Source: Verrucomicrobiota bacterium (GTDB taxonomy: Bacteria > Verrucomicrobiota > Verrucomicrobiia > Chthoniobacterales > UBA10450). From it: DNA of 10,345 nt. Shown one piece after another: positions 1 through 6,437 of this stretch; positions within the stretch are counted from its first letter, which is position 1, and every line of letters begins with the position of its first letter. Position numbers and translations under genes: made by a program. The stretch is taken from NCBI GenBank assembly GCA_003218345.1, contig QHNF01000135.1, positions 1 to 10,345 of the forward strand. Reading direction: 5' to 3'. The notes beneath the pieces were generated by a model, which searched no databases, was not told the origin of the DNA, and worked only from the letters and a program-made list of their open reading frames with translations.

Positions 1-337
1 GCTTCATCTTGTTCACCCCTTTGACGACGAGGAAGATCGCGAAAGCGATGATAAGGAAGTTTATCAGCACCGTGATAAAGTTGCCGTAGTTCCAAGTGAT
101 CGCGCCCGCCTTGGCTGCATCAGCCGGAGTCGCGAACATTGCGCCGCCTGGCGGGCTTTTGAGCACGAGGAATTGGTTGGAGAAATCGAGGCCGCCCGTC
201 ATTAACCCAATGGGCGGCATGATGATGTCTTTGACCAACGACCCGATTACCAAGCCAAACGCCGCGCCGATGATCACGCCGACGGCGAGATCAATCGCAT
301 TTCCTTTGATTGCAAATTCTTTGAATTCTTTCCACAT
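1..337 (-). CDS. mscL: Large-conductance mechanosensitive channel MscL (3' end beyond window)
   Basis: MscL forms a homopentameric inner-membrane pore that opens under membrane tension to release solutes during hypo-osmotic shock. The translation starts [20 protein letters not shown], the classic amphipathic N-terminal helix and start of TM1. TM1 covers about residues 14-44 with the conserved run GVIIGAAFG at 20-28 and the DIMMPPIG turn at 37-44. A periplasmic loop follows (about 45-82), then TM2 from about residue 86, and the cytoplasmic start VKGVNKMK at 105-112. The 112 visible residues leave about 20-40 C-terminal residues off the window, judging by the usual family length of 130-150. The ATG at 337 is 14 bp past the leuS stop, so the gene may be co-transcribed with leuS. 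No Shine-Dalgarno sequence is visible before it. Identification is firm. Confidence 0.95.
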   Translation of the reverse strand, partial: MWKEFKEFAIKGNAIDLAVGVIIGAAFGLVIGSLVKDIIMPPIGLMTGGLDFSNQFLVLKSPPGGAMFATPADAAKAGAITWNYGNFITVLINFLIIAFAIFLVVKGVNKMK

Positions 338-351
338 GCCGCGGATACTAG

Positions 352-1680
352 TCAGCCGACAACGATGTTCACAAGTCTTTTGGGGACTACGACGACATTG
401 CGGACAGTCCCGCCAGCAGTGAGTTTTTGAACCTTCGGATTCGACAGCGCAGCGGTTTTCATTTCTTCCTCCGTCGCCAGGATCGACATCTTCAGTCGAT
501 CACGCACCTTCCCGTTTACTTGAATAACGATTTCGACCTCGTCCTCGACGAGCAGTCGTTCATCATAGCTCGGCCAGGGTTGCTCCGTGATCTCGCGGGG
601 CGCATCGCCGAACCTGACATTTAGGTTCTCGCATAACTCGCAGGCGATGTGAGGCGCAAATGGATTCAGCAAAGCCAGGAAGGTGCGCACTGCCGATAGA
701 GGAATCGGATCGACGTTGGTAAATGCATTTACGAAAATCATCATTTGTGAAATTGCGGTGTTAAACGAGAACGATTCGATGTCTTCAGTGACTTTCTTGA
801 CCGTGGCATGCAGTACTCTTTGCTGCGCCTTGTTCGGATCGACATTTTTGATTTTCCCAGATAATTCCCACTCGCCTGTCTGGTTCTCGCTCATAAATAA
901 ACGCCAGACGCGTGCAAGAAAACGCGCAACGCCTTCGACACCGCGCATACTCCACGGCTTCATTTGCTCGAGCGGACCCATGAACATCTCGTAGCAGCGA
1001 AACGCGTCGGCGCCATATTGGTCAATCACGTCATCCGGATTGACAATATTTCCTCGTGATTTCGACATTTTCTGACCGTCTTCGCCAAGGATAATTCCCT
1101 GGTTTACCAACCGCTGGAACGGCTCCGGCTTTGATATGTGGCTGAGATCAAATAACACCTTGTGCCAAAAACGCGCATAAAGCAGATGCAGTACGGCGTG
1201 CTCGGTGCCGCCAACGTACAAATCGACTGCGCCAGGTTTGTCTCCGCCCGTCCAGTAGCGCTCGGCTTCTTTTCCGACGAAACGCTGGTCGTTATGCGGA
1301 TCGCAAAATCTCAGGTAGTACCAGCACGAACCTGCCCACTGCGGCATGGTGTTCGTCTCGCGCGACGCCTTGTCGGAATAACGAACCCACTCTTTCGCTT
1401 TCGCCAGTGGTGGTTCGCCCGTGCCGATCGGTTTGTAATCATCGAGCGGCGGTGGAACGACTGGCAATTCGGTTTCATCGAGAGCCTTGTGTTTTCCATT
1501 CGCCCAAACGATCGGGAACGGTTCGCCCCAATAACGCTGCCGCGAGAATAACCAGTCGCGCAGCTTATAATTGATCGCGCCTTTGCCGGCGCCACGTCGT
1601 TCAAGCCAGTCGGTGATTTTGCGGATTGCTTGAGCTGACGGCAGCCCGTCGATTACTGGCGAATTGATTGCCACCCAACG
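352..1680 (-). pseudogene. leuS: Leucyl-tRNA synthetase, C-terminal part of a frameshifted leuS
   Basis: This is the continuation of leuS in the next frame. Recognisable synthetase sequence begins at [12 protein letters not shown] (from about 1674) and runs unbroken for about 440 residues to a TGA at 352-354. It contains the end of the editing domain, NYKLRDWLFSRQRYWGEPFP, the leucine-specific region around GGTEHAVLHLLYARFWHK, the KMSKS signature (nucleotides 1057-1071) for ATP activation, and the anticodon-binding helical domain. It ends with a C-terminal domain carrying [13 protein letters not shown], typical of bacterial LeuRS. There is no plausible start codon context for independent expression; the upstream residues in this frame look random. 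Joined to the N-terminal part it gives about 847 residues, close to the 800-870 expected. No other damage is visible in either half, so the lesion is young or artefactual. Confidence 0.85.
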
Positions 1681-1684
1681 GCTG
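1668..1684 (-). other. leuS frame break with missing codons
   Basis: Reading leuS downstream, codons CAG CCG TTG GGT (1684-1673) belong to the N-terminal frame, while GTG GCA ATC AAT (1674-1663) belong to the C-terminal frame. The shift equals one extra base or a loss of 3n+2 bases. Family members have about 17-22 residues between the (V/I)(V/I) and the NS(G) motif here (recalled from E. coli, T. thermophilus and B. subtilis LeuRS); only about 6-7 can be made here. A deletion of roughly 30-50 bases therefore fits better than a single inserted base. Confidence 0.7.
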
Positions 1685-2045
1685 CACGACTTCGCGAATC
1701 GGCAGATCGAATTCTTGCGCAAATTCCAGATCGCGCTGGTCGTGAGCGGGCACCCCCATGATGGCGCCGGTTCCATACCCGGCCAACACATAATCGGCTA
1801 CCCAGATTGGAATTCGCTCGCCGTTTGCCGGATTAATTGCGTAGGCGCCGGTGAAAACACCGGTTTTTTTCTTGGCGACATCCGTCCGCTCCAAGTCGCT
1901 CTTGCGCGCGGCGCGCTCGCGATATTCTCGAACCGCAGGCCATTGTTCCTCGGTGACGATGAGATCAACCAGTGAATGCTCGGGCGCGAGCACCATGTAG
2001 GTCGCGCCGTAAAGTGTGTCCGGGCGAGTAGTGAAAACGCGAATC

Positions 2046-2074
2046 GTCGGGACGTCGCAGCGCGACGACCCTAC
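2046..2074. repeat. 29-bp near-palindrome inside the leuS editing domain
   Basis: The arms are GTCGGGACGTCGC (2046-2058) and GCGACGACCCTAC (2062-2074) around a three-base AGC spacer. Eleven of 13 positions pair; the mismatches are 2048/2072 and 2052/2068. The leuS frame reads through it as about ten residues ([10 protein letters not shown]) between FKVVE and [10 protein letters not shown]. By memory of E. coli, B. subtilis and T. thermophilus LeuRS, this segment is about 6-7 residues longer than usual. This looks like a small palindromic element inserted in frame. The insertion interpretation is inferred; the pairing is seen directly. Confidence 0.6.
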
Positions 2075-2893
2075 CTCAACTACCTTAAAATCGATTTCGA
2101 TTTCCGCGCCCTCGCTTCGCCCGATCCAATTGCGTTGGAGCAATTTGATTCCTTCGGGCCAATCAAGTTTGTCGAGTTCATCTAGCAATCGCTCCGCGTA
2201 GGCAGTAATGCGCAACATCCATTGACGCATCGGCCGTCGAACCACCGGGAAGCCGCCAACTTCGCTTTTTCCATCCACAACTTCTTCGTTGGCCAAGACC
2301 GTGCCCAACTCGGCACACCAGTTAACTGGAACATCAGCAACATAGGCGAGCCGAACGCTGTCCGGATCGGCCCCGCGATAGGTGGAAATCGGCTCGGCCC
2401 GTTTTGTCTGCGGATTGAACCAGGAATTGTAAATCTGGAGAAAAATCCACTGCGTCCACTTGTAGTAGCGCGGATCGGTCGTGTTGATTTCCCGTTGCCA
2501 ATCGTAGGAAAAACCGATCCGCTTTAGTTGTTTCTTGAATTTCGCCACGTTTTCGCGCGTGGTGATCGCAGGATGTTGGCCGCTTTTAATCGCGTATTGC
2601 TCCGCGGGCAAACCGAATGCGTCCCAACCCATCGGGTGCAACACGTTCAAGCCACGCATGCGTTTGTACCGCGCGACGATGTCGGTGGCGGTATAACCTT
2701 CGGGATGTCCCACGTGCAAGCCCGCCCCGCTTGGGTAAGGGAACATGTCGAGGATGTAAAATTTTGGCTTCGTAGGATCGAAATCTTGCTCACCGGGATT
2801 AAGCGCATGAAAGAGCTGCCGCTCCTCCCAAATGCTCTGCCATTTTGGTTCGATCTGGTCGAATGGATACGGTTTGCGACGCTCGTTACTCAT

Positions 2894-3013
2894 GCTGATC
2901 TAGAAAGCAACAACCACGAATGAACACTAATGGACAGGAATATGCAGCATCGACATCTCTCTGCCGATGAAGTCTCGAAATATTGGCCGGAAGCCGATGC
3001 TACTATTTCGAGC
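2894..3013. other. Divergent intergenic region between leuS and rdgB
   Basis: This 120-bp gap must hold the leuS promoter (minus strand) and, if rdgB starts at 3014, the rdgB promoter (plus strand). No convincing paired -35/-10 boxes could be picked on either strand. TACTAT at 3001-3006 is a partial -10 match but would lie only 8 bp before the rdgB ATG. A degenerate 10-bp repeat lies at 2913-2942. Confidence 0.4.
2913..2942. repeat. Degenerate 10-bp tandem repeat, three units
   Basis: Three consecutive 10-mers read ACCACGAATG, AACACTAATG and GACAGGAATA, sharing an (A/G)ACA(C/G)(G/T)AAT(G/A)-like pattern. It sits just upstream of the leuS start, in the divergent gap. An in-frame ATG at 2930 that would lengthen rdgB is created by the repeat itself, which argues against that start. 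The text resembles short intergenic repeats seen in other bacteria, but this is from memory. Confidence 0.5.
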
Positions 3014-3625
3014 ATGCAATTGATTGTAGCCACACGCAACGCGCACAAGACCTGCGAGATCCAGCGGATTCTCGGGCCAAAATTCGAGGTGCGCGGCCTG
3101 TCCGGTGATGATGAGATCCCCGAAATACACGAAAGCGGAAAATCATTTGAAGAAAATGCAAGGCTGAAAGCGGTCGCGGTATCCAGGGAATTGCCGGGTC
3201 TCGTCGTCGCAGATGATTCTGGATTGGAAGTTGATGTGCTAGGTGGCGCGCCCGGGATTCACTCTGCGCGGTACGCAGGGGCAAGTGCGACGGACAACGA
3301 AAAGATCGGCAAGTTACTGAGCGAACTCACGAAACTTACCGCAAAAGGCGGTCAGCGCCGTGCGCGATTTCGTTGCGCTCTGGCGCTCGCGCGCGGCGGC
3401 CACATTCTCGGAACGTTCGACGGAGTAGTGGACGGAAAAATCGCTGATCGAGCGCGCGGCTCGCGGGGATTCGGCTACGATCCAGTATTCTTGCCGAACG
3501 GATTCGACCAGACTTTCGGAGAACTCGCTTCTGCGGAAAAAGATCGATTCAGCCACAGGGCTTGTGCTTTGAAAAAGCTACGTGCGTTTTTGTCGCCCCG
3601 CACGATCACGACCGAGAGAAATTAA
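3014..3625 (+). CDS. rdgB: XTP/dITP (non-canonical purine NTP) pyrophosphatase, RdgB/HAM1 family
   Basis: The enzyme hydrolyses dITP, ITP and XTP to the monophosphate plus pyrophosphate, keeping deaminated purines out of DNA and RNA; it is cytosolic and usually dimeric. The 203-residue product has every family hallmark: the nucleotide-binding N-terminus IVATRNAHK (residues 4-12), SFEENARLKA (44-53), the catalytic strand VVADDSGLEVDVLGGAPGIH (64-83) with D68 as the likely general base, GFGYDPVF (152-159) for base recognition, and FSHRACALKKL (179-189). An open frame extends upstream to an ATG at 2930. The family N-terminus begins at MQLIVATRN, and the extra 28 residues (partly encoded by a tandem repeat) have no family counterpart, so 3014 is the preferred start. 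It is the only plus-strand gene here, divergent from leuS and convergent with the tonB operon, 67 bp from its last gene. Confidence 0.95.
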   Translation: MQLIVATRNAHKTCEIQRILGPKFEVRGLSGDDEIPEIHESGKSFEENARLKAVAVSRELPGLVVADDSGLEVDVLGGAPGIHSARYAGASATDNEKIGKLLSELTKLTAKGGQRRARFRCALALARGGHILGTFDGVVDGKIADRARGSRGFGYDPVFLPNGFDQTFGELASAEKDRFSHRACALKKLRAFLSPRTITTERN

Positions 3626-3692
3626 TGCAATTCGCAGGTGAAACCAATTCTCGCGCGCTCGATGATGGAATCGCGACGGTCGGAGATTTGAG

Positions 3693-4148
3693 CTAGGGCT
3701 TGGGTGGCGGTGGCGGAGCGCCGGGTTGTCCCCCCGGACCGCCTGCCGCTCTGATTTGATATCCGACTTTCGTGATTCCCGCCGAGCGAACCTTGTCGAG
3801 CACCGTGATCACGTCGCCATGCATGGCCATCAAGCTGCCGCTGATGGACACTTTAATATCCGGATTGCCGCGGTGAAGTTCATAAAGGCGGGGGAGGACT
3901 TGGTCATCCGACACATACTGATTGTCGAAGTAAACAGCGTTTCCTTCCTGCACCTTGATAGAAACATAATCCTTTACTGTGCTTGGCGGCGGAGCTATTG
4001 CCGCCGGCAGATTGACCCGAATACCTTTCATGTGGACCTGGCTCAGACTGACCATCATAAAGCTGGCAAGCAAAAAAAACATAATGTCGATCAGCGGAAT
4101 GATCTCGATGCGGGCTCGTTTATGTGGGATCGGTGAGGACAGTCTCAT
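3693..4148 (-). CDS. exbD: Biopolymer transport protein ExbD/TolR family, distal copy
   Basis: ExbD subunits sit in the pore of the ExbB pentamer and carry the proton-binding aspartate that couples the proton gradient to TonB movement. The 151-residue product has a short cytoplasmic N-terminus (PIPHKRARIEIIPL), one transmembrane helix at about residues 17-37 with the key aspartate at D21 (PLIDIMFF), and a periplasmic domain ending GDVITVLDKVRSAGITKVGYQI. The last about 18 residues are a Gly/Pro-rich tail ending in PPPPPKP, absent from the other copy. Its first 47 residues almost match those of the other ExbD encoded at 4805-5242. It is the last gene of the cluster, 22 bp after tonB. No Shine-Dalgarno sequence is evident. 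A TolR role is possible, but its position with tonB favours ExbD. Confidence 0.9.
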   Translation of the reverse strand: MRLSSPIPHKRARIEIIPLIDIMFFLLASFMMVSLSQVHMKGIRVNLPAAIAPPPSTVKDYVSIKVQEGNAVYFDNQYVSDDQVLPRLYELHRGNPDIKVSISGSLMAMHGDVITVLDKVRSAGITKVGYQIRAAGGPGGQPGAPPPPPKP

Positions 4149-4170
4149 AGTTACATTGCAGGTTAGGTGT

Positions 4171-4794
4171 TTAGTACTGGGCGCCCGTCATGGTGAAAGT
4201 GATCGGGATTTTGACCTTTGAAACAGACCCAGGCTTGAATCGCCACTGCCGAAACGCACTCGTTGCTGCGTTGTCCAATATCGGATTTCCAATACTTTGT
4301 GCCATTGAAGCACTGGATACACTGCCGCTCGCGGCGACCTCCACGACGCATACTCCGCTGCCTGTGACGTGACGTGAACGCGCCTCATATGGATACTGCG
4401 GACGCGGCGCATAGGTGGCAAGAGCTTTCGCTGAAGACATCGACATCGGTCCGGGGCGACCTGCAGCTTGAGGCGCTTTGATCGGCGCGAATTTTTGTGC
4501 CGTTTTTTGCTTTGGTGGAGGCGTTGTCTCTTCGACGAACTCTGGCTGGATCTCTGGTGGTGGCGGAGGCTCGGGCAGCGGAATGTCTTCCGGCGGAGGA
4601 GTAGGCTCCTCTGTTGCCTGCAATGTCGCCTCGACGACGGCGGTCGGCATGTCAGGAGGAACCTCTACCGGCGCCTCATGTTTTTGAGCCAGGGCAACTG
4701 CTGTGAGGTGAATTGCCACTGCGCCACCGAAGGCTGCCCACCACTGCCATGGCGGCGGCGGGCGGTAAAGTAACGGTTTTGGCGTTGTGGCCAT
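4171..4794 (-). CDS. tonB: TonB-family energy transducer
   Basis: TonB links the ExbBD motor in the inner membrane to TonB-dependent outer-membrane receptors. The 207-residue product has a cytoplasmic N-terminus rich in proline, one membrane anchor at about residues 17-37 (WQWWAAFGGAVAIHLTAVAL) containing a histidine, H29, in the place of the functional TonB His, a Pro/Glu-rich periplasmic spacer (about 41-100, with PPPEDIPLPEPPPPP), and a C-terminal domain (about 130-207) with PQYPYEARSRHVTGSG and FRQWRFKPG. The frame is open up to 4905, but that would overlap the preceding exbD by about 100 bp and add a non-family N-terminus, so the ATG at 4794, 10 bp after the exbD stop, is chosen. A run of T (coding strand) precedes the start instead of a Shine-Dalgarno site. 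Confidence 0.92.
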   Translation of the reverse strand: MATTPKPLLYRPPPPWQWWAAFGGAVAIHLTAVALAQKHEAPVEVPPDMPTAVVEATLQATEEPTPPPEDIPLPEPPPPPEIQPEFVEETTPPPKQKTAQKFAPIKAPQAAGRPGPMSMSSAKALATYAPRPQYPYEARSRHVTGSGVCVVEVAASGSVSSASMAQSIGNPILDNAATSAFRQWRFKPGSVSKVKIPITFTMTGAQY

Positions 4795-4804
4795 ACGAAA
4801 AAAA

Positions 4805-5242
4805 TCACGTTCCAGGCCCAGGAACTCCCTTGAGCGCTTCGCTCTTAATCTCAAATGAGATTTTGTAGAATCCCGCCGAGCGGAGCATATCGAGCAAATG
4901 AACAACGTTTCCGTGAACCGTGTCGCGATCTCCTCGGACGAACACCTTTGCTTCGGGATCCGATTGGTGCACCTGTAGCAAGCGCGCCTGCATATCAGTT
5001 TCGGTCATTTCATTCTTGTCGAAGAAATAGTGACCATCCTTATCGACCGAGACGCTGATGTAATCCCGTTTTGACTGCGTCTCACCGGAGCTGCCCGTGG
5101 GCAAATTAACTTTAATGCCTTTCATATGCACCTGGCTCAAGCTCACCATCATGAAACTTGCGAGCAAAAAGAACATGATGTCGATCAACGGAATGATCTC
5201 GATCCGCGCTTTTTTGTGAGGAATGGGTGAGCTTACATTCAT
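4805..5242 (-). CDS. exbD: Biopolymer transport protein ExbD/TolR family, proximal copy
   Basis: This 145-residue ExbD has the same architecture as the distal copy: cytoplasmic PIPHKKARIEIIPL, a transmembrane helix (about 17-37) with the proton-carrying D21, then a periplasmic domain ending MLRSAGFYKISFEIKS. Over residues 1-47 the two copies differ at only a few positions, whereas their periplasmic domains diverge strongly (KRDYISVSVDKDGHYFFD here against KDYVSIKVQEGNAVYFD). It starts 9 bp after the exbB stop. AAAGG a few bases before the ATG at 5242 is the best Shine-Dalgarno-like match in the window. Immediate linkage to exbB marks it as the primary ExbD partner; the second copy may form a mixed ExbD dimer in the same motor or a separate one. 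Confidence 0.92.
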   Translation of the reverse strand: MNVSSPIPHKKARIEIIPLIDIMFFLLASFMMVSLSQVHMKGIKVNLPTGSSGETQSKRDYISVSVDKDGHYFFDKNEMTETDMQARLLQVHQSDPEAKVFVRGDRDTVHGNVVHLLDMLRSAGFYKISFEIKSEALKGVPGPGT

Positions 5243-5251
5243 TACATACCT

Positions 5252-6265
5252 TTAGATGGACGAGCCTTTGATGGACGAGCCTTTCCCAGAAGCTGGGGCT
5301 TGCCCCGCGAAGTCCATCTCGCGCGCCGCGGTTTGTGCTCCTAACATAACTTCCAGGTTCGTCGCCGCCGTCTGCAGTTCGAACTCCAAGTTAGACACCC
5401 GGGAAGTGAAAAAGTTAAACGGAATCAGAGCGAAGATGGCAATACCGAGGCCGCACGCCGTGGCAATGAGCGCCTCTGCAATACCACCGGTGACGGCTTG
5501 CACCGCCAGCTCTTCATTGCCAAGGAAGCTGAATGAACGGATCAGACCGGTAATAGTGCCCAACAGACCGAGCAACGGCGCCAAAGTTACCAGCGTGTCC
5601 ATGACCACGAGGAAGCGACCGGCCCGTTTGATCTCGATGCCGGCAGCAACCTGCAATGCGCCTTGCAACGAGGCGTGTTGGTGATTGAGGCCATTCCACA
5701 TCATGCGCAAAACTGGATCACGCGATCCGCGGGAAAGCCGGGAGGCTTCGGCGGTATCGCCGTTCTCAATCGCTGTAAACACTTTCTCGATCCGTTTGGG
5801 GTCACGACGAAACCAGCGGCCACCCCACCAAAAAATTCGCTCGATCACCACAGTGAGTCCGATGATCGATACGATCAAAATCGGCCACATGATCGGACCG
5901 CCCTTGTGGAACTTGTCGATCAACCAATTGCTGGCCAGGAAACCTGTGGGTTGCGCTTCGGGACTCGGCGATGCGGCCGGCGAGGCACTCGCACCAGCAG
6001 GCGCAGCGGGACTCCCTGCGACTCCTGGTGCGGGACTCAGCGTAACAGGAACTGATGCGCCTGGCGCAGCAGGCTGGCCGGGCTGTGCCGGCGCGGCGGG
6101 GTTCACCGCTGCCGGAGCGCCGGGGCTCGCAGCTGCAGGTGCTCCCGGCGGATTCGCAACTGGAGGAGCGCCGGCGGGCACGGTTTGTTGTGGCGCGGGA
6201 GATTGCGCGAGTGAAATCAGCGCAAACGCGAGTGAGCATACACACGTGGTAAGTAATGTTTTCAT
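5252..6265 (-). CDS. exbB: ExbB/TolQ/MotA-family proton channel with signal peptide and Ala/Pro-rich linker
   Basis: ExbB pentamers surround ExbD and form the stator of the TonB motor in the inner membrane. The 337-residue protein begins with a probable signal sequence (MKTLLTTCVCSLAFALISLA, cleavage near residue 21), then about 85 residues of Ala/Pro/Gly-rich, probably periplasmic linker (22-107). The family core follows: TM1 at about 125-146 (PIMWPILIVSIIGLTVVIER), a cytoplasmic region 147-215, TM2 at about 218-240 with TLAPLLGLLGTITGLI, and TM3 at about 263-286 with ALIATACGLGIAIFALIPFN. E. coli ExbB lacks this long N-terminal extension; extended forms are known in other phyla. The frame is open to 6571, but the ATG at 6265 gives the clean signal peptide. 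It leads the operon, after a 172-bp gap that should hold the promoter. The C-terminus repeats KGSSI twice. Confidence 0.92.
   Translation of the reverse strand: MKTLLTTCVCSLAFALISLAQSPAPQQTVPAGAPPVANPPGAPAAASPGAPAAVNPAAPAQPGQPAAPGASVPVTLSPAPGVAGSPAAPAGASASPAASPSPEAQPTGFLASNWLIDKFHKGGPIMWPILIVSIIGLTVVIERIFWWGGRWFRRDPKRIEKVFTAIENGDTAEASRLSRGSRDPVLRMMWNGLNHQHASLQGALQVAAGIEIKRAGRFLVVMDTLVTLAPLLGLLGTITGLIRSFSFLGNEELAVQAVTGGIAEALIATACGLGIAIFALIPFNFFTSRVSNLEFELQTAATNLEVMLGAQTAAREMDFAGQAPASGKGSSIKGSSI
5255..5284. repeat. Perfect 15-bp tandem duplication at the exbB 3' end
   Basis: The 15-mer GATGGACGAGCCTTT occurs twice back to back. On the coding strand it produces the C-terminal KGSSIKGSSI, immediately followed by the TAA stop. 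Because 15 is a multiple of 3, the duplication keeps the frame. It is likely a recent slippage event with little functional effect. Confidence 0.85.
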
Positions 6266-6437
6266 AGTTGAAGCAGAAGTTTGGTGACCGTTTCGATTGC
6301 GGTACAGGTTTTCTCTTATCGCAGACGAATTGCTTGCGAGTCGAGCAAAACTTTTCATTTTTTGACGATGCGTCCTTATGCAAGGGTTCGCATCTTTAAT
6401 TCGAAATATCTCTGCTGCAAGGACGTAGGCAAGTGTA
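6266..6437 (-). promoter_or_regulatory. Leader region presumed to hold the exbB operon promoter
   Basis: This 172-bp gap between the FAH-family stop and the exbB ATG is the only space where the four-gene exbB-exbD-tonB-exbD operon could have its own promoter. It is locally AT-rich near 6350-6410. No convincing -35/-10 pair, Fur-box palindrome or terminator hairpin could be picked by eye, so the call rests on position only. Confidence 0.3.

Larger units (their letters stand above)
1601..2893 (-). pseudogene. leuS: Leucyl-tRNA synthetase, N-terminal part of a frameshifted leuS
   Basis: Leucyl-tRNA synthetase charges tRNA-Leu with leucine in the cytoplasm and edits mischarged norvaline or isoleucine. 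This frame gives the N-terminal half: the class I HIGH-type motif HVGH at residues 60-63 (after FPYPSGAGL), [16 protein letters not shown], and the inserted CP1 editing domain with [12 protein letters not shown] and [17 protein letters not shown]. The aspartate after AH in that last motif is the editing-site residue. Homology holds to about residue 407 (REVVQPLG). The remaining about 23 residues to the stop at 1601 are out of frame. Synthetase sequence resumes one frame over from about position 1674. Between FKVVE and TIRVF the frame crosses a 29-bp palindrome that lengthens the domain. The start ATG at 2893 matches the usual N-terminus ([12 protein letters not shown]). Whether the break is real or an assembly error cannot be told from the sequence. 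Confidence 0.85.

Noticed and set aside
1660..1690. Programmed +1 frameshift in leuS at CCG T
   Set aside because: A conserved stretch of about 10 or more residues is missing as well, which recoding would not explain; not excluded but not preferred.
2930..3013. 28-residue N-terminal extension of rdgB
   Set aside because: The ATG at 2930 lies in a tandem repeat, and the family N-terminus begins at the ATG at 3014.
3650..3672. TCGCG/CGCGA arms between the rdgB and exbD stops as a bidirectional terminator
   Set aside because: The stem is only 5 bp with a loop of about 16 bases, and no T-run follows on either strand.
4795..4905. 37-residue N-terminal extension of tonB into exbD
   Set aside because: It reads exbD DNA in another frame; ATG at 4794 gives the expected TonB N-terminus.
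5802..6383. Minus-strand 193-codon frame and plus-strand frames over the exbB linker
   Set aside because: Low-complexity Ala/Pro DNA stays open in several frames; only the exbB frame gives a signal peptide plus a family core.
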